From the NCBI GenBank assembly GCA_902729315.2, contig LR746265.1, positions 3,204,892 through 3,268,891 on the forward strand: DNA of 64,000 nt. Reading direction: 5' to 3'. Every line of letters begins with the position of its first letter. Positions within the stretch are counted from its first letter, which is position 1. The notes under the pieces were generated by a model that was not told the DNA's origin, did not search any database, and was given only the letters and a program-made list of their open reading frames with translations. Positions 12,319-23,500 of this stretch are shown piece by piece. Made by a program: the position numbers and the translations under genes. The DNA comes from Spirodela intermedia. Its lineage: Eukaryota > Streptophyta > Magnoliopsida > Alismatales > Araceae.

Positions 12319-13176
12319 TTGACCTCGCTGTTTTTTATTTTAAATGCATTCGGATTTTTCTGGGAAATTTGTCGACGTCATGATTCAAATAATGTGTGAT
12401 GCTATGTTTTCCTACGCTGATTTCCGACACGTCGGCTCACCTACTTCGCCCTCGACGGGTGGAAATGACGTGGCGTTCGGGGACCTCGAGCTAATCAGTT
12501 TCGGAGCTTCGATCTGTTGACTTGTACCAATCACAGAATCGGGAGCAACGAAGCATCATTTCGTCAACGGGCGAACCGGTTGAAGAAGCCCCTTCAATAT
12601 CCAATTATGTTATCCTCCGTATGTATCTTCGCGCGGCTACCAAATCGGATCCATTATTGCGAAAGTTGACCAAAACGTTCGTGGACAGATTATAAAAATG
12701 GGGATAAATATTTGAAATGGGGAGCCCGTCCCCGTCACCGAAAGTCAACGAGCTTCCGTCATACTCTTCAAATCTTGGCCTCTAGCTGATCGTTCAAACT
12801 CTCCAATCACCGCCGCAACGCGATCACCGGCGGCGGCTTTAGCTCCCATTGTTCCCGCCGTTGACTTGGGTAATTTTACCTCCCCCCCGGTTACGGAGCT
12901 AACGGCGGCCGCCGGCAGCTTTAGCTCCCACTGTTCCCGCTGTTGACTTGGGGTAATTTTACCTCCCTCCGCTTACGGAGCTAACAGCGACCGCCGGCCG
13001 GTCTGCTTCCTCTGGACCGCCACGTCGCCGTCCTCCGTCGTTGTGTCGCGTTCACAGTTTCCACGGTTCGATTTGCTCCTGCGTGAGGACAAACAGAGAC
13101 AGCTACAGCTTTCCGAAGTCGGTCGGCGGGGGTTGGAGGAAGAAAAGGGGGGGCGGAGGCCTTCCAACCTTTGACT
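12319..13176 (+). promoter_or_regulatory. W-box cluster upstream of the phytosulfokine receptor gene
   Basis: TTGACC or TTGACT hexamers occur at 12319, 12517, 12666, 12861, 12943 and 13171, and one in reverse (AGTCAA) at 12743. Seven in about 860 bp is several-fold more than chance would give. W-boxes bind WRKY factors, so wound or defence control of the receptor is a reasonable inference. Confidence 0.55.
12833..12998 (+). repeat. 82-bp imperfect tandem duplication in the PSKR promoter
   Basis: Two adjacent copies share CTTTAGCTCCCA (12837 and 12919), GTTGACTTGGG, TAATTTTACCTCCC (12871 and 12954) and TTACGGAGCTAAC (12891 and 12973). The offset is 82-83 bases, with a few substitutions and one extra G. 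Each copy contains one TTGACT W-box. Confidence 0.93.
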
Positions 13177-13278
13177 TGATTGCTTCTCGGAGCTCTATAC
13201 CAGAAGCCACCGGCGATCTCCGGTCAAAAGACTCCCTTTTCCTCCCACCTGCCCCCCGATCGGAGTTCCTCAGAGACA

Positions 13279-13284
13279 TATAAA
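13279..13284 (+). promoter_or_regulatory. candidate TATA box for the phytosulfokine receptor gene
   Basis: TATAAA in the context ACATATAAAGC lies about 410 bp before the start codon. It is followed by a long pyrimidine-rich stretch (about 13335-13434) that would fall in the 5' leader. Confidence 0.45.
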
Positions 13285-13334
13285 GCAAGAAAATCGAATG
13301 GTCAAAAATCTAACTCCTTCGATGACGGCGACGA

Positions 13335-13434
13335 GGAGTCCCCCGCTCCTCTCCCTCTCCCTCTCCTTCTCCCCCCCTCCTCTCTCCCCTCCCTCTCCTT
13401 CTCCCTCCCTCCCTCTCTCTCTCTCTCTCATTCC
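13335..13434 (+). repeat. pyrimidine-rich tract with (CT)n in the PSKR leader
   Basis: About 100 bases of almost pure C and T, ending in a CT run at 13413-13429. It lies between the candidate TATA box and the start codon. Confidence 0.85.
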
Positions 13435-13689
13435 CATCTTCTCGTCTATCGCAGGGGATGCTATTTCGCATGCTTTGTGTCTGTTTTGGTGAGTATAGTC
13501 GACGGTGGTGCTGGGGAATTCCTCTCGGCGGCGAAGGTTTCCTGGGCGTTCGGATTGGGGATTTTGGAGCCCTAGCTGCTCAGCCTTGAAGGGTTACACG
13601 CCGGCGTTTCTCTCATATTTTCTCGGCCCTTGTCTTTCCGTCACTTCCTCCCTGGGGGTCGTCCAGGTTCCTCGGCGGTTCTTTCTGGA

Positions 13690-16600
13690 ATGCGGATGGA
13701 GAGGAGGAATTCCTTGCTGCTGCTTCTGCTGCTTAGTCTCTCCTTCTGTCAGGCTGCCATCGTGTATTCCCAGGTCTCGGCATGTGATCCCGGTGACCTG
13801 GCAGCCCTTCAGAACTTCTCGAGGCAGGTCGGTTCGGGAGCAATTGATGGCTGGAATTTCAATGAATCTTCATCTTCCTCAATCGATTGCTGTGGCTGGA
13901 CGGGCATCATCTGCGACGATTCTTCCTCGTCGACTCCGTCAGATTCAAGCAGAAGGGTGGTGGAGCTGGATCTCAGCCGTAGGGAAATCAGTGGGGTCCT
14001 CTCCGACGCTTTAGTCCGTCTGGATCGTCTGCGATCTCTCAATCTCTCTAACAACTCGTTCAGCGGCACGGTCCCTCCGGAGCTGTTTCGACTGCAGCGA
14101 TTGGAACGACTCGATTTGAGCGTCAACGACCTCTCCGGCGTCGTCCCGGCGGATTCTATTTTGCCCTCAGTTCAAGTTTTCAACCTCTCCTTCAACAAAT
14201 TCAACGGCAGCCATCCTGTACTTCCAGGGTCCGCCAATCTTTCCGTCTTCGATGTTGGGTTCAACAGGTTCTCCGGTCCCATCAACACCAGTATCTGCTC
14301 CAGCTCCACCAAGATCAAGGTCCTTCGGTTCTCTTTTAATCAGTTCCACGGTTCCTTTCCGGCGGGCTTCGTGAACTGCCGCTCCCTGGCTGAGCTATTC
14401 ATCGACTCGAATAAGCTACCAGGGAAGCTGCCGGATGATTTGTTCCAAATGGCTTCGCTCTCACGCTTGTATCTCCAAGATAATCGGCTCTCCGGAGATC
14501 TGAGTAGACTCGGCAATCTATCACACCTCGTCGAGCTGGATATTTCCTCAAACAACTTCTCCGGGAACCTTCCCGACGTGTTTGGTGGACTGAAGAAATT
14601 GCGATATTTCGTTGCGTCGACGAATTGGTTCGAGGGCCAGCTGCCGCCTTCTCTCTCAAACCTGTCGACGATTCAGGTGCTCAATCTGAGGAAAAACTTA
14701 TTCAGCGGGGAGATTAATCTCGGCTTCAAGGCGATGCCTCGTCTGAGCTTTCTCGATCTTGGTTCGAATCTTTTCCGTGGAGGAATCCCTCAGAGTATCG
14801 TCCTCTGCCAGGAATTGAAGACCTTGAACCTTGCTAGGAATCTTCTGACCGGAGAAATACCCAAGAGCTTCAACAGCCTCAGGTCGCTCACATACCTGTC
14901 TCTCTCAAACAATTCCCTGACCAATATTGCCTCAGCGTTCGAGACCCTTCAACAATGCCCGAACCTCACCAATCTGGTTCTCACCATAAACTTCCGCGGA
15001 GAGGGGATGCCCTCGGCCGGAATCCAAGGTTTTCACAGTCTGAAGCTCCTCGTGGTGGCGAACTGTGGCCTATCCGGTCCGGTTCCGCAGTGGTTGAGCG
15101 GCTGCTCCGAGCTTCAGCTTCTCGATCTCTCGTGGAACAAGCTGGAGGGGACCATCCCTCCGTTTTTCGGGAACCTGGACTTCCTCTTCTACCTGGATTT
15201 GTCCAACAATTCGCTGACGGGTCCGATCCCCGAGAGTTTAAGCCGGATGAAGAGCCTCGTTTCCAAGGACGGTTCCATGCCCGATTCCTCTACGGCGGAT
15301 TTCCCCTTCTTCAGCAAAACAAACAGGAGTGCGGCGGGGCTTCAGTATAATCAAGTCAACAGCTTCAAGCCTTCTATACTTCTGAGTGATAATTTCCTCT
15401 CTGGATCCATCCCCCCCCAGTTTGGGAAACTTGGGAATGTGCATGTCTTGGACCTGGGCAGAAATAATCTGTCTGGAATTATCCCCGGGGAGCTTTCTTC
15501 CATGGAGAAGCTAGAGGTCCTGGATTTGTCCCACAATAGTCTTACAGGGGGGATACCTCCTTCACTGACCAACCTATCTTTCCTATCGAGTTTCAGTGTG
15601 GCCTACAACAAGCTAGCCGGCCAGATCCCCCTCGGAGGCCAGTTCTCGACCTTCCAAATCTCCAGCTTCGTGGGAAACCCCGGCCTCTGTGGCGTTCACG
15701 ACCTCCCCTGCCCGTCTGATCCCTCCCCCTTCAGCAGAGGAAGCAGGAGGAAGCGGAGCAAGAGCTTCATCGCGGGAATGGCCGTCGGAATCGCCGTCGG
15801 AGCGGCGTTCATAGCGGCCCTGATGTTCTTGATCTTCGCGAGGGCTCGTTCCAGGAGGGTGGGCGACCCGGAGAAGAAGGAGGAGGCGACGGATGCTGAA
15901 GATACTTCTGGTCTTCAGGGTTCCAAGGTCGTCCTCCTGTTCCAGAACAGGGAGAACAAGGGGCTCAGTATCAACGACGTACTCCAGTCTACCGACAACT
16001 TCGACCAGGCCAACATCATCGGCTGTGGGGGATTCGGGCTGGTTTTCAAGGCCACACTCCCAGACGGGACGAAGGTGGCGATCAAGCGGCTCTCCGGCGA
16101 CTACGGTCAGATGGACAGGGAGTTCCAAGCCGAGGTCGAAGCGCTGTCGAGGGCACAGCACAGGAACCTGGTTCTCCTCCAAGGATACTGCAGGATAGGG
16201 AAGGACAGGCTGCTGATCTACTCCTACATGGAGAACGGAAGCTTGGACTACTGGCTCCACGAGAATCCCAACGGCGGCGCTGCCTTGGACTGGCCCACCA
16301 GGCTTCGGATAGCGAAGGGCTCCGCCAGGGGGCTGGCGTACCTGCACCAGTCCTGCCAGCCCCACATCCTCCACCGCGACATCAAGTCCAGCAACATCCT
16401 CCTCGACGAGGGCTTCGAAGCTCATCTGGCGGATTTTGGGCTCGCGAGGCTCGTCCTCCCCTACGACACCCACGTCACGACGGACCTGGTCGGGACTTTG
16501 GGCTACATCCCGCCGGAGTACGGCCAGTCCTCCGTCGCCACCTTCAAGGGAGACGTCTACAGCTTCGGGGTGGTCCTCCTGGAGCTTCTCACCGGCCGGC

Positions 16601-16851
16601 GACCCGTTGACATGTGCAAGCCCAAGGGTTGCAGAGACCTGGTCTCGTGGGTGATCCAGATGAGGAAGGAGAAGAGGGAAGCCGAGGTCTTCGACCCCTT
16701 CATCTACGACAAGAAGCGGGAGCGGCAGCTGTCGCGCGTGCTGGAGATCGCCTGCCTCTGCCTCAGCGAGTCGCCTAAACAGAGGCCGTTGACCCAGCAG
16801 ATCGTTCCCTGGCTCGAAAGCATCGGCCTCGAAGATCAGGCCCCTGAGTAG
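13690..16851 (+). CDS. PSKR2: phytosulfokine receptor (LRR receptor-like kinase), single exon, 1053 aa
   Basis: The product starts MRMERRN with a signal peptide rich in leucine. An LRR cap with paired cysteines follows (DCCGWTGIICDD), then about twenty leucine-rich repeats broken by an island region at about residues 500-560 ending GLQYNQVNSFKPSILLSDN. That stretch is characteristic of phytosulfokine receptors and closest, from memory, to PSKR2. One membrane helix lies near 693-717. The cytoplasmic kinase has the glycine loop GCGGFGLV (about 778), VAIKRL with the ATP-binding lysine, HRDIKSSN (about 895) and DFG (about 915), so it is an active-looking RD kinase. It should bind the sulfated pentapeptide phytosulfokine at the cell surface, with a SERK co-receptor, to control growth and immunity. 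The gene is GC-rich and intronless, as is usual for this family. The in-frame extension to 13630 starts with TTG and is rejected; ATG 13690 or 13696 starts the signal peptide. Confidence 0.95.
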   Translation: MRMERRNSLLLLLLLSLSFCQAAIVYSQVSACDPGDLAALQNFSRQVGSGAIDGWNFNESSSSSIDCCGWTGIICDDSSSSTPSDSSRRVVELDLSRREISGVLSDALVRLDRLRSLNLSNNSFSGTVPPELFRLQRLERLDLSVNDLSGVVPADSILPSVQVFNLSFNKFNGSHPVLPGSANLSVFDVGFNRFSGPINTSICSSSTKIKVLRFSFNQFHGSFPAGFVNCRSLAELFIDSNKLPGKLPDDLFQMASLSRLYLQDNRLSGDLSRLGNLSHLVELDISSNNFSGNLPDVFGGLKKLRYFVASTNWFEGQLPPSLSNLSTIQVLNLRKNLFSGEINLGFKAMPRLSFLDLGSNLFRGGIPQSIVLCQELKTLNLARNLLTGEIPKSFNSLRSLTYLSLSNNSLTNIASAFETLQQCPNLTNLVLTINFRGEGMPSAGIQGFHSLKLLVVANCGLSGPVPQWLSGCSELQLLDLSWNKLEGTIPPFFGNLDFLFYLDLSNNSLTGPIPESLSRMKSLVSKDGSMPDSSTADFPFFSKTNRSAAGLQYNQVNSFKPSILLSDNFLSGSIPPQFGKLGNVHVLDLGRNNLSGIIPGELSSMEKLEVLDLSHNSLTGGIPPSLTNLSFLSSFSVAYNKLAGQIPLGGQFSTFQISSFVGNPGLCGVHDLPCPSDPSPFSRGSRRKRSKSFIAGMAVGIAVGAAFIAALMFLIFARARSRRVGDPEKKEEATDAEDTSGLQGSKVVLLFQNRENKGLSINDVLQSTDNFDQANIIGCGGFGLVFKATLPDGTKVAIKRLSGDYGQMDREFQAEVEALSRAQHRNLVLLQGYCRIGKDRLLIYSYMENGSLDYWLHENPNGGAALDWPTRLRIAKGSARGLAYLHQSCQPHILHRDIKSSNILLDEGFEAHLADFGLARLVLPYDTHVTTDLVGTLGYIPPEYGQSSVATFKGDVYSFGVVLLELLTGRRPVDMCKPKGCRDLVSWVIQMRKEKREAEVFDPFIYDKKRERQLSRVLEIACLCLSESPKQRPLTQQIVPWLESIGLEDQAPE

Positions 16852-17571
16852 GACGAGGGACCGGCTCCGGCGCTTCTCTCTCTCCTTTCTCGACGAACTC
16901 CTCGTCGTGCTGTGTCATCAACATGTACATGCTGTGGATAGCACTCTAAATTTTGTCCTGGGTGCAGTTTTTTCCCTTGTGCTGAGACTCTGACAGCGAG
17001 AGATAGACAGAGAGAGAGATCTGGGATTCCCGGTAATGTGGGCCGTACTCCGGCAGTTGGCCCCTAGGCAGGAAGGTCGGGCCCAATTGAGAGTCTTTAG
17101 CTACGTGTTGTGTTTCTCCGTCTTTTATTTCAGTTAGACCCCTGTGACTTATTATATTAATAAAACCCATATTCAATTGAGGTATAAATTAGACCCGAAA
17201 GCCCTGGATCAGGTCTCGTTCTAAGAATGAAGAGGGAGGGTATTTTAGTAATTCATGTGGCCAGTAGCTGCCCCCCGCCCCCCCCCTGGAGGACTGATCC
17301 GCATTTGTTCATACGCAGACCGCGCAGCTTTTGCGTGAGAGAGGCCGATCCCTAGCCCAGCCACTCCCCTCCCACGCTTCTTCCTCCATTCAATACCTTC
17401 CAATTGGCATCGGTTGGCGGCTGTCTCGCTGTCTTCCACCCCGACAAGCCGACCTCCTAGGTCGGACAATGCTGCGGCGGCGGGCGGTGGAAGGGTGGTG
17501 CGAATAATCCCCGTGAGAAGATGGCGATGCTGCCTGGGGCTTCATAGTTGGAGAAGAGGGAGTGGCAGACG
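16852..17571. other. short tandem intergenic region between PSKR and the FURRY homologue
   Basis: About 720 bp that must hold the PSKR 3' UTR and the promoter and leader of the FURRY-like gene. It includes an AATAAA at 17159 and a C run near 17271-17286. No gene is seen. Confidence 0.6.
17159..17164 (+). terminator. candidate poly(A) signal of the PSKR gene
   Basis: AATAAA about 308 bp after the PSKR stop codon, in an AT-rich stretch. It would leave about 400 bp before the next start codon. Confidence 0.4.
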
Positions 17572-20500
17572 ATGAACGCAGGCGGGGCGGCCAAGTTGAT
17601 CGTGGAAGCGCTGCTCCAGCGCTTCCTTCCGCTCGCACGACGCCGTATCGAGACAGCGCAGGCCCAGGTAAGGGATTAATGTCCTCGGCATTTCCTAACT
17701 CCGTCACCCTTCTCTTGGCAGTCTTGGTCCAGTGCGATAATTCCTCTCGTTTAGCGAGGGAGAGCTCGTGTTCGCACTTTTTGCGGGTGGCTAGTCCGCT
17801 TTACTCTACGGTGGTTTGCACTTGGAATTGTTGCCTGTCCCCGAGGTATAGGCGGCGTTGGAAAATTTTCTCGTACGACGATGTACGGGAATCAAATCCA
17901 TTGCTGTTTAAAAAATAACTAATTATCATTTCGCTGAATCCGAGATAAATTCAAAATGTTCATGGGAATAACAAATATTTCTTTGGTAATTGTTCCCTTA
18001 ACTTTTTAAGGCGACAATGATCTTTAAGTGAAGAGCATCTAATGGATAACGTCTGGTTTCCTGTCCTTTGGGAGTTTTAATGCATAGGTCCACCCGTTTC
18101 TCACAGTGGATTAAAACGCACCTGTGGTTTTATTGAGAGGATTGCTTTCCGGTATGAGAGAAATCCCCTCTTTGTCCAGTCTAGGCTCATTCTTCTGATA
18201 TGGTCTGAATGTGTTTAGTCCCTTCTCAGTTTTTCATAATCTTACACTCATTGACCAAAACACTCTCCGTTGTTTTATGTTTTGAACTTGTTTTATCCGC
18301 AGAGTCAGAATGTCACGACTGTTCGATCAGAGATGATCCTTTAATGGTTTCATTTTTCTCTGTATCTATTTCTTTAATTCTCGAACTATTTAGCATTGCT
18401 GCTTTTCCTCATCCGGTTAATATTGTTTGTTCACCTTTTGACTCGTTGACTTTCTCTTAATGAAAAACCCATGCTATTCTAATTCAGGAGCTGAACTTTT
18501 TTCACTAGCATTTCAAGAGTTGTGAATTGTGTTTCCCTTCTCAACTCTCATTTATGAGCAGGATGGACAATACCTTCGACCATCTGATCCCGCTTATGAG
18601 CAAGTATTAGATTCATTAGCCATGGTGTCTCGGCATACACCGGTACCACTTTTAGAAGCTCTTCTTAGGTGGAGAGAAAGGTATTGGCTTCCATCATTAG
18701 TAGGGTTTTCTTTAAAACCTCCATACATGTTTTTTTGGATAGAAATTATTTTTTGTACTGCTTAAAATATGTCCATTGAGAGTTACATACTGATCTGTGT
18801 GATTCCATTACCTAATCATCTACAGCGAATCTTATGTTGCTACTTTTTCTGTAGAATTCTATATTGTTATTTAGTTAGCTGTCATTTCTCTTGTAAAACC
18901 AAAGGGGATATGTTTTCGAGAATCTTGGATAATATGCAGCTCTATGATTTTGGAGTCATTCATTTTTAGGGGAATTGGCTGTTTTTTTTATACCCGGAAA
19001 AAGTGATAGGGTTTTCTGTTGAAAAGTGTTCTTGAGATTTTTATAGCTGAAACGAAGAAGATATTCTTCAGTAGAGCCTCTAGGATTGGTCTTTTTAACT
19101 CTTTTTTCCTGATACTCATTGCCAAAGATATGCTGAAAAGGGAGTTGCCCAAACGTGTTAGATTACCAATCGGTCGTTACAATGTTATTATTGATGACTG
19201 CTAGATTGATCTGGAGGAGAAATTTTTTTCTGAGACTAATAATCTATTGTGGAGGGAAATTATCTCTTGATAATTTCTGATAGTGTATTAAGAAATTCTT
19301 TCCTCACAGATGAAGAGATCCTTGTAGGCTGGAGGAGAGGAGTTGAAAACCATTAAGTACTGAAATCTGCTTCGAAGTCCTCAAATCAAATGGAAATAGC
19401 TATCAAGGGAGCACATTAAAAAAAGATAAATTTCTGCATGTGGTATCTAATGCCAGAAAAGGAACTTGAGCACCAACTTTGTTGAAGTGGGAGATGAGGG
19501 AGTTGAAAGCAAAGTGAGGACTCAAGGTACCTTCGTACCAAAAGAAAGAAAAATGCAAAAGAAAGGAGGTCTAGAGGCCCTTTGTAATATAAATGATGGT
19601 AAGTCAAATGAAAGCTCCCTTCACTGAAGAGTAAGCCACAAGATGATGCCGTCGTGAATATAGGTGCTAACAAATAGGTAGGTTTGGTTGTGTTTTGTAT
19701 AGGTTTCTATCAGTATTTTTATGAGTTTTATGGATGACCCACGTGGTAGTAATGTGTAAGATAGGTGGTTGTCAGCTGTGGATTTCAAATCTTCTCAAAG
19801 AAGAAGGGGACACAAGGGGGTGAGATACATGCTTATTGCAAGTTGAATGCGGTCTACATCATTGTCATGTTGAGTATGTTAATAAGAAGAGGCTGTTGAT
19901 GCTGAGTGTTTGGGTCTGAATTCTTGAATCCTTTGAATCAACTGTTATAAAGGTGGACATTATGGATGGTTTTCTGTTGACTTTATTAAGAACATGCAAA
20001 AAAAAAAGAACACCGCAGAAAACTTGTCTAGTTCTAAGTGCTGGTTCTGAAAGACATGTGAAAGAGTGGGTTACCTGTTTCCGATTATGAATCTTTACAT
20101 GAAAATATACCATTTTAAAAGGGTTGACTATCAAAATCAACTTTAATCTGTAAATGGTGGAAAACTTTAAAATACCAACTTTACCTCATTTCTTTTGTTA
20201 AGTTTCAGAATTTGGGAATTCCTCATCTAGTATCTAGCTCATAGTCTCCTAGATGTATTGGTAGCTAATTTTAGGAGAAGTATAATGGATCAAACTTGTT
20301 GAGAAGAACTAGAGAGTAGAAATAAGAGGTGACCTGGTTTCTGTGATAGCTTTAATAAAGGCTTCTAATGGCTGCAGAATTTTTATGAGTATTTTTGTGG
20401 TTGAAGATTGTGGAAGCATTTACAATTGCGACCAAGCAAGATGTTATGTAGCGTGTAGAAGCATTTCTGAGCATATAAATTTGGTATATGCCTTGACCCT

Positions 20501-23500
20501 TTTCTAGGCTAAATATGGTAAATCATTAAGATGGTAAGGTTTCGGGAGGGCGATTGGCAAATCATGGGGGGATTTGGTCAATTCCCAAATCTATCCTTGA
20601 TATCCATGGATGTTGGCAGATACATTTCTCAACTGGTGGTTGTTCAGGTTCCTGAGGATGAGAGTTCAGATTCGAAGGAAGCTCATCTGAAAGAGAATAG
20701 AGGAGTTCACAGGTCTGCAACATGTGGTTAGTTTTCTGATAAATAGATCAAAAGAAGATATAAAGTTATGAAGATGGTCCTCCAAAGAGGCATTCTTAAT
20801 CAGATCGTGTGTTAAAGCATATGAGGGAGGTGTACAGTGTGATAGAAAACTGTAGCCCAGGAAAACGAAGTTGGCTGCCAAAAATGAGAAATTTGTCTAA
20901 AAAATTCTCGTCACGAAACTTCATACGGAAAGGTTTTCAAGAATAAACAACCGAGATATAAATTGTATCGTTTCAGTGATCTTTTTGGAACACCATAGTA
21001 TTTTTTTATTGCTCACAGAAAATGCTGACGATGCCTTTTCCTTTTTATTTAAAGTAATTTGTAGGCTAATTTAGAATCAACCCGCTGGCCATAGAGCTAT
21101 TCGTTCAGATATGCCCTTGGGAAGTGAGGTTCCGAGTTCAATAATCATAGCTGTCCAAATGTGTGTGGACAGCCCAGTGTGCTTTCAAACATTCGCCTGG
21201 ATTTTCGTTGCTGTAAAAAAAACACTTGCAGTATCTGATCAAAGTACAGGTGTGATATTTCTCATTTGCTTTTTCGGGACGTGCCCTTTGGTCGTCGAGG
21301 GCATGCTTTTAATCTCTAAATAAAACACGTGAGCACTACAATTTTGGTTAATATGATCCAGACGCAGCTCTAAGCTGGAGCAGCCGATTCTTCACTGATC
21401 TCTGCTGGCCACCGCCTGTTGCTACGGGATGCAGTGAATGCAGGCTGGCCTGATATCTCTTAAACTGCACATGCTGCTGCCACACACGCAACAAAAGTAT
21501 AAGGGAACGGGTTGTTGATATGGATTGATCGATTTTTGAAAATTCCTCTGTTGGGCAATCCAGCCAACAGATCCGATCATGTAGTCTCCAAAACAGGCAT
21601 CGTTCTTTATTCCTCTTATACTTGCAGTAATCAGGTAGTCTCCGAAACAGGCATCCATGGCTTCGTTTCTTTCAACTCTGACTCCATAACTACCTCAATG
21701 TCTCTGCGGTCTTTACTTACTCTGTTGTTGTGCCGCATAAGACGATTGACCCGCCAATTCAGACGCTCTTCCGTGTGTTTATTAAGGGAAACCTTCAAAA
21801 GGTCACAGTAGGTTGCTTTGAAGAAAGGGTCTAGTTTTGGCTTGTAACGGAACCCCTAGTTCTGCTCGTACCTTTTTTATTGTTATAACTCCAACCCAGT
21901 GATTCGCACATCAAGTCCTATTATACGAGGAACAACTTCTTGATAACAAACCTGCAGACTTCTTATAGAAGGTTAACCTGTGGCTCCGTCAGATATAAAT
22001 TTATAGAGTTGGTAATTGAATTATGAACATGTGAAATTGTAAATTGAAGTGGTCTTTTTTTTACCAACTTCTATGAACTTCAAGAGATTGACATGGAAAA
22101 TTGAATTACCTGTGGCTGCAAGTCTAAATTGTCACATTTTTTACAGAAGTCTGGGATATGATGAACTAGTTGATATATGTGAATTTTTTTCTCAAATTTG
22201 TTTGTGATAAATATTACTGTGACATGTGGACAAGATTTCATTTTTGTCATGTTTGTAGGTCAGATCGTTTCATGTCTAAACGGTTTTTCGCTTTCAACTG
22301 TTGTGCCAATAATTTTTTTAGCGTATTCATTGAGAATTATATTAATTTATCACAGTGAATCTCCAAAGGGAGCAAATGATGCCTCTACATACCAGAAAAA
22401 GGTCTGAATTGCTTTTGTCCTTGATTTTCAAGTGTTTTGCTTCTACTTTCTGTGGCTTCCTATTAATAGCCATGGAATCTAGTTTTGAGTCCACACATTA
22501 CTAATCCTTGTACTTGATAATCTAGTGGTAAGCATGTGAAATTCTGGTATTCTACAGGTTTATTCTGTTCTCAGAAACTCTCTTTCATGCAAACAGTACT
22601 ATTTTAGGCCCAAAAAATCACATTCAAAGGAAATAGTGCTGAAGCTATCACCTGGGTTTATAATTGAAAGCAATCTATTTCTTGGTGGTGTCAGTGGCCC
22701 TGCTTGAGGGCAAGCTTGAAGCTCAGGACTAATGTTTGCCCAGCAAGGCCACCAAACAACTGCCGCACACTGAAGGGCATTGCTGCATACCGCAGAGGGG
22801 GAGTGCACCGCTGAGGAGGGAGGGGGGTGGGTGTTAGTCAGGTCTTCAGCTGGACCCTGGTAATGCGCGTGGCCAAAATTTTCCCTTTGGTACAATCTGG
22901 GAAAAATGGTTCCGATATCCTGGGATTCTTTTCTAGTGTCGTCTGCTGGCGTCTTCTTTTAAGTGCATATGATGGCTGGCACTGCTGCCATGGTGGTGTT
23001 AGGTTCCTTTGGTTCGACTCGGTAAGACATACAAGAGGATGGAATAGAAAATCCAACTTGAGTGGAATAACGAGCGTCCCTGCCCACAATAACAGGGGAA
23101 TGGGGGGAAAAGAAGGACGAGACGTCCAGCGGACGTCCCTAGGGTTTTGGGAGGTATTTAGCTTGACCCCTGACTCTCCCTGTTGACGCACTTCTGGATA
23201 CCCTAATTGTTCTTTTAGGGCCCCTTTGTCTCATTCAACAGGCAGCCCTATTCCAAATTACTCTTCAGTTCCCTGTAAGTTGCCCCTCTTTCGGGTATAT
23301 GTTAAACTGATTGTAGGCCCGGAGGCGGACTGGGAGGTGGGCCTAACAGGTGGCTGATGGTGACAGCACAATGGTGATAGTAATTATGATGGGTGGCACT
23401 TGTGGGTAACATTTAAAGGCTCTTATGACTATGAAAACTATCATGGAGCTTATAGATAATTGCCTAAATTTTCGTTTTGTTCTAAAAACTGAGACGATTT

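Larger units (their letters stand above)
9134..13689. other. divergent intergenic region, 4.6 kb
   Basis: This separates the divergently transcribed fucosyltransferase-like and phytosulfokine receptor genes, so it carries both promoters. It contains site II elements near 9384-9506, a GA microsatellite (10857-10892), an 82-bp tandem duplication near 12833, a cluster of W-box hexamers (12319-13176), a TATA box (13279) and a pyrimidine-rich leader. The longest open frame (10730-11494, minus) encodes the microsatellite as Ser-Leu repeats and looks spurious. No gene is supported. Confidence 0.6.

Noticed and set aside
13630-13689. Twenty-codon N-terminal extension of the phytosulfokine receptor
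   Set aside because: It begins with TTG, and the next ATG at 13690 opens a clean signal peptide.
15613-16473. 286-codon minus-strand open frame inside the phytosulfokine receptor gene
   Set aside because: It is antisense to the conserved kinase domain; high GC at third positions of the real gene removes stop codons from this frame.
22602-23200. GC-richer block in intron 3 of the FURRY-like gene, suspected transposon insertion
   Set aside because: I could not find terminal inverted repeats, target-site duplications or a transposase-like frame, so a mobile element is not supported.
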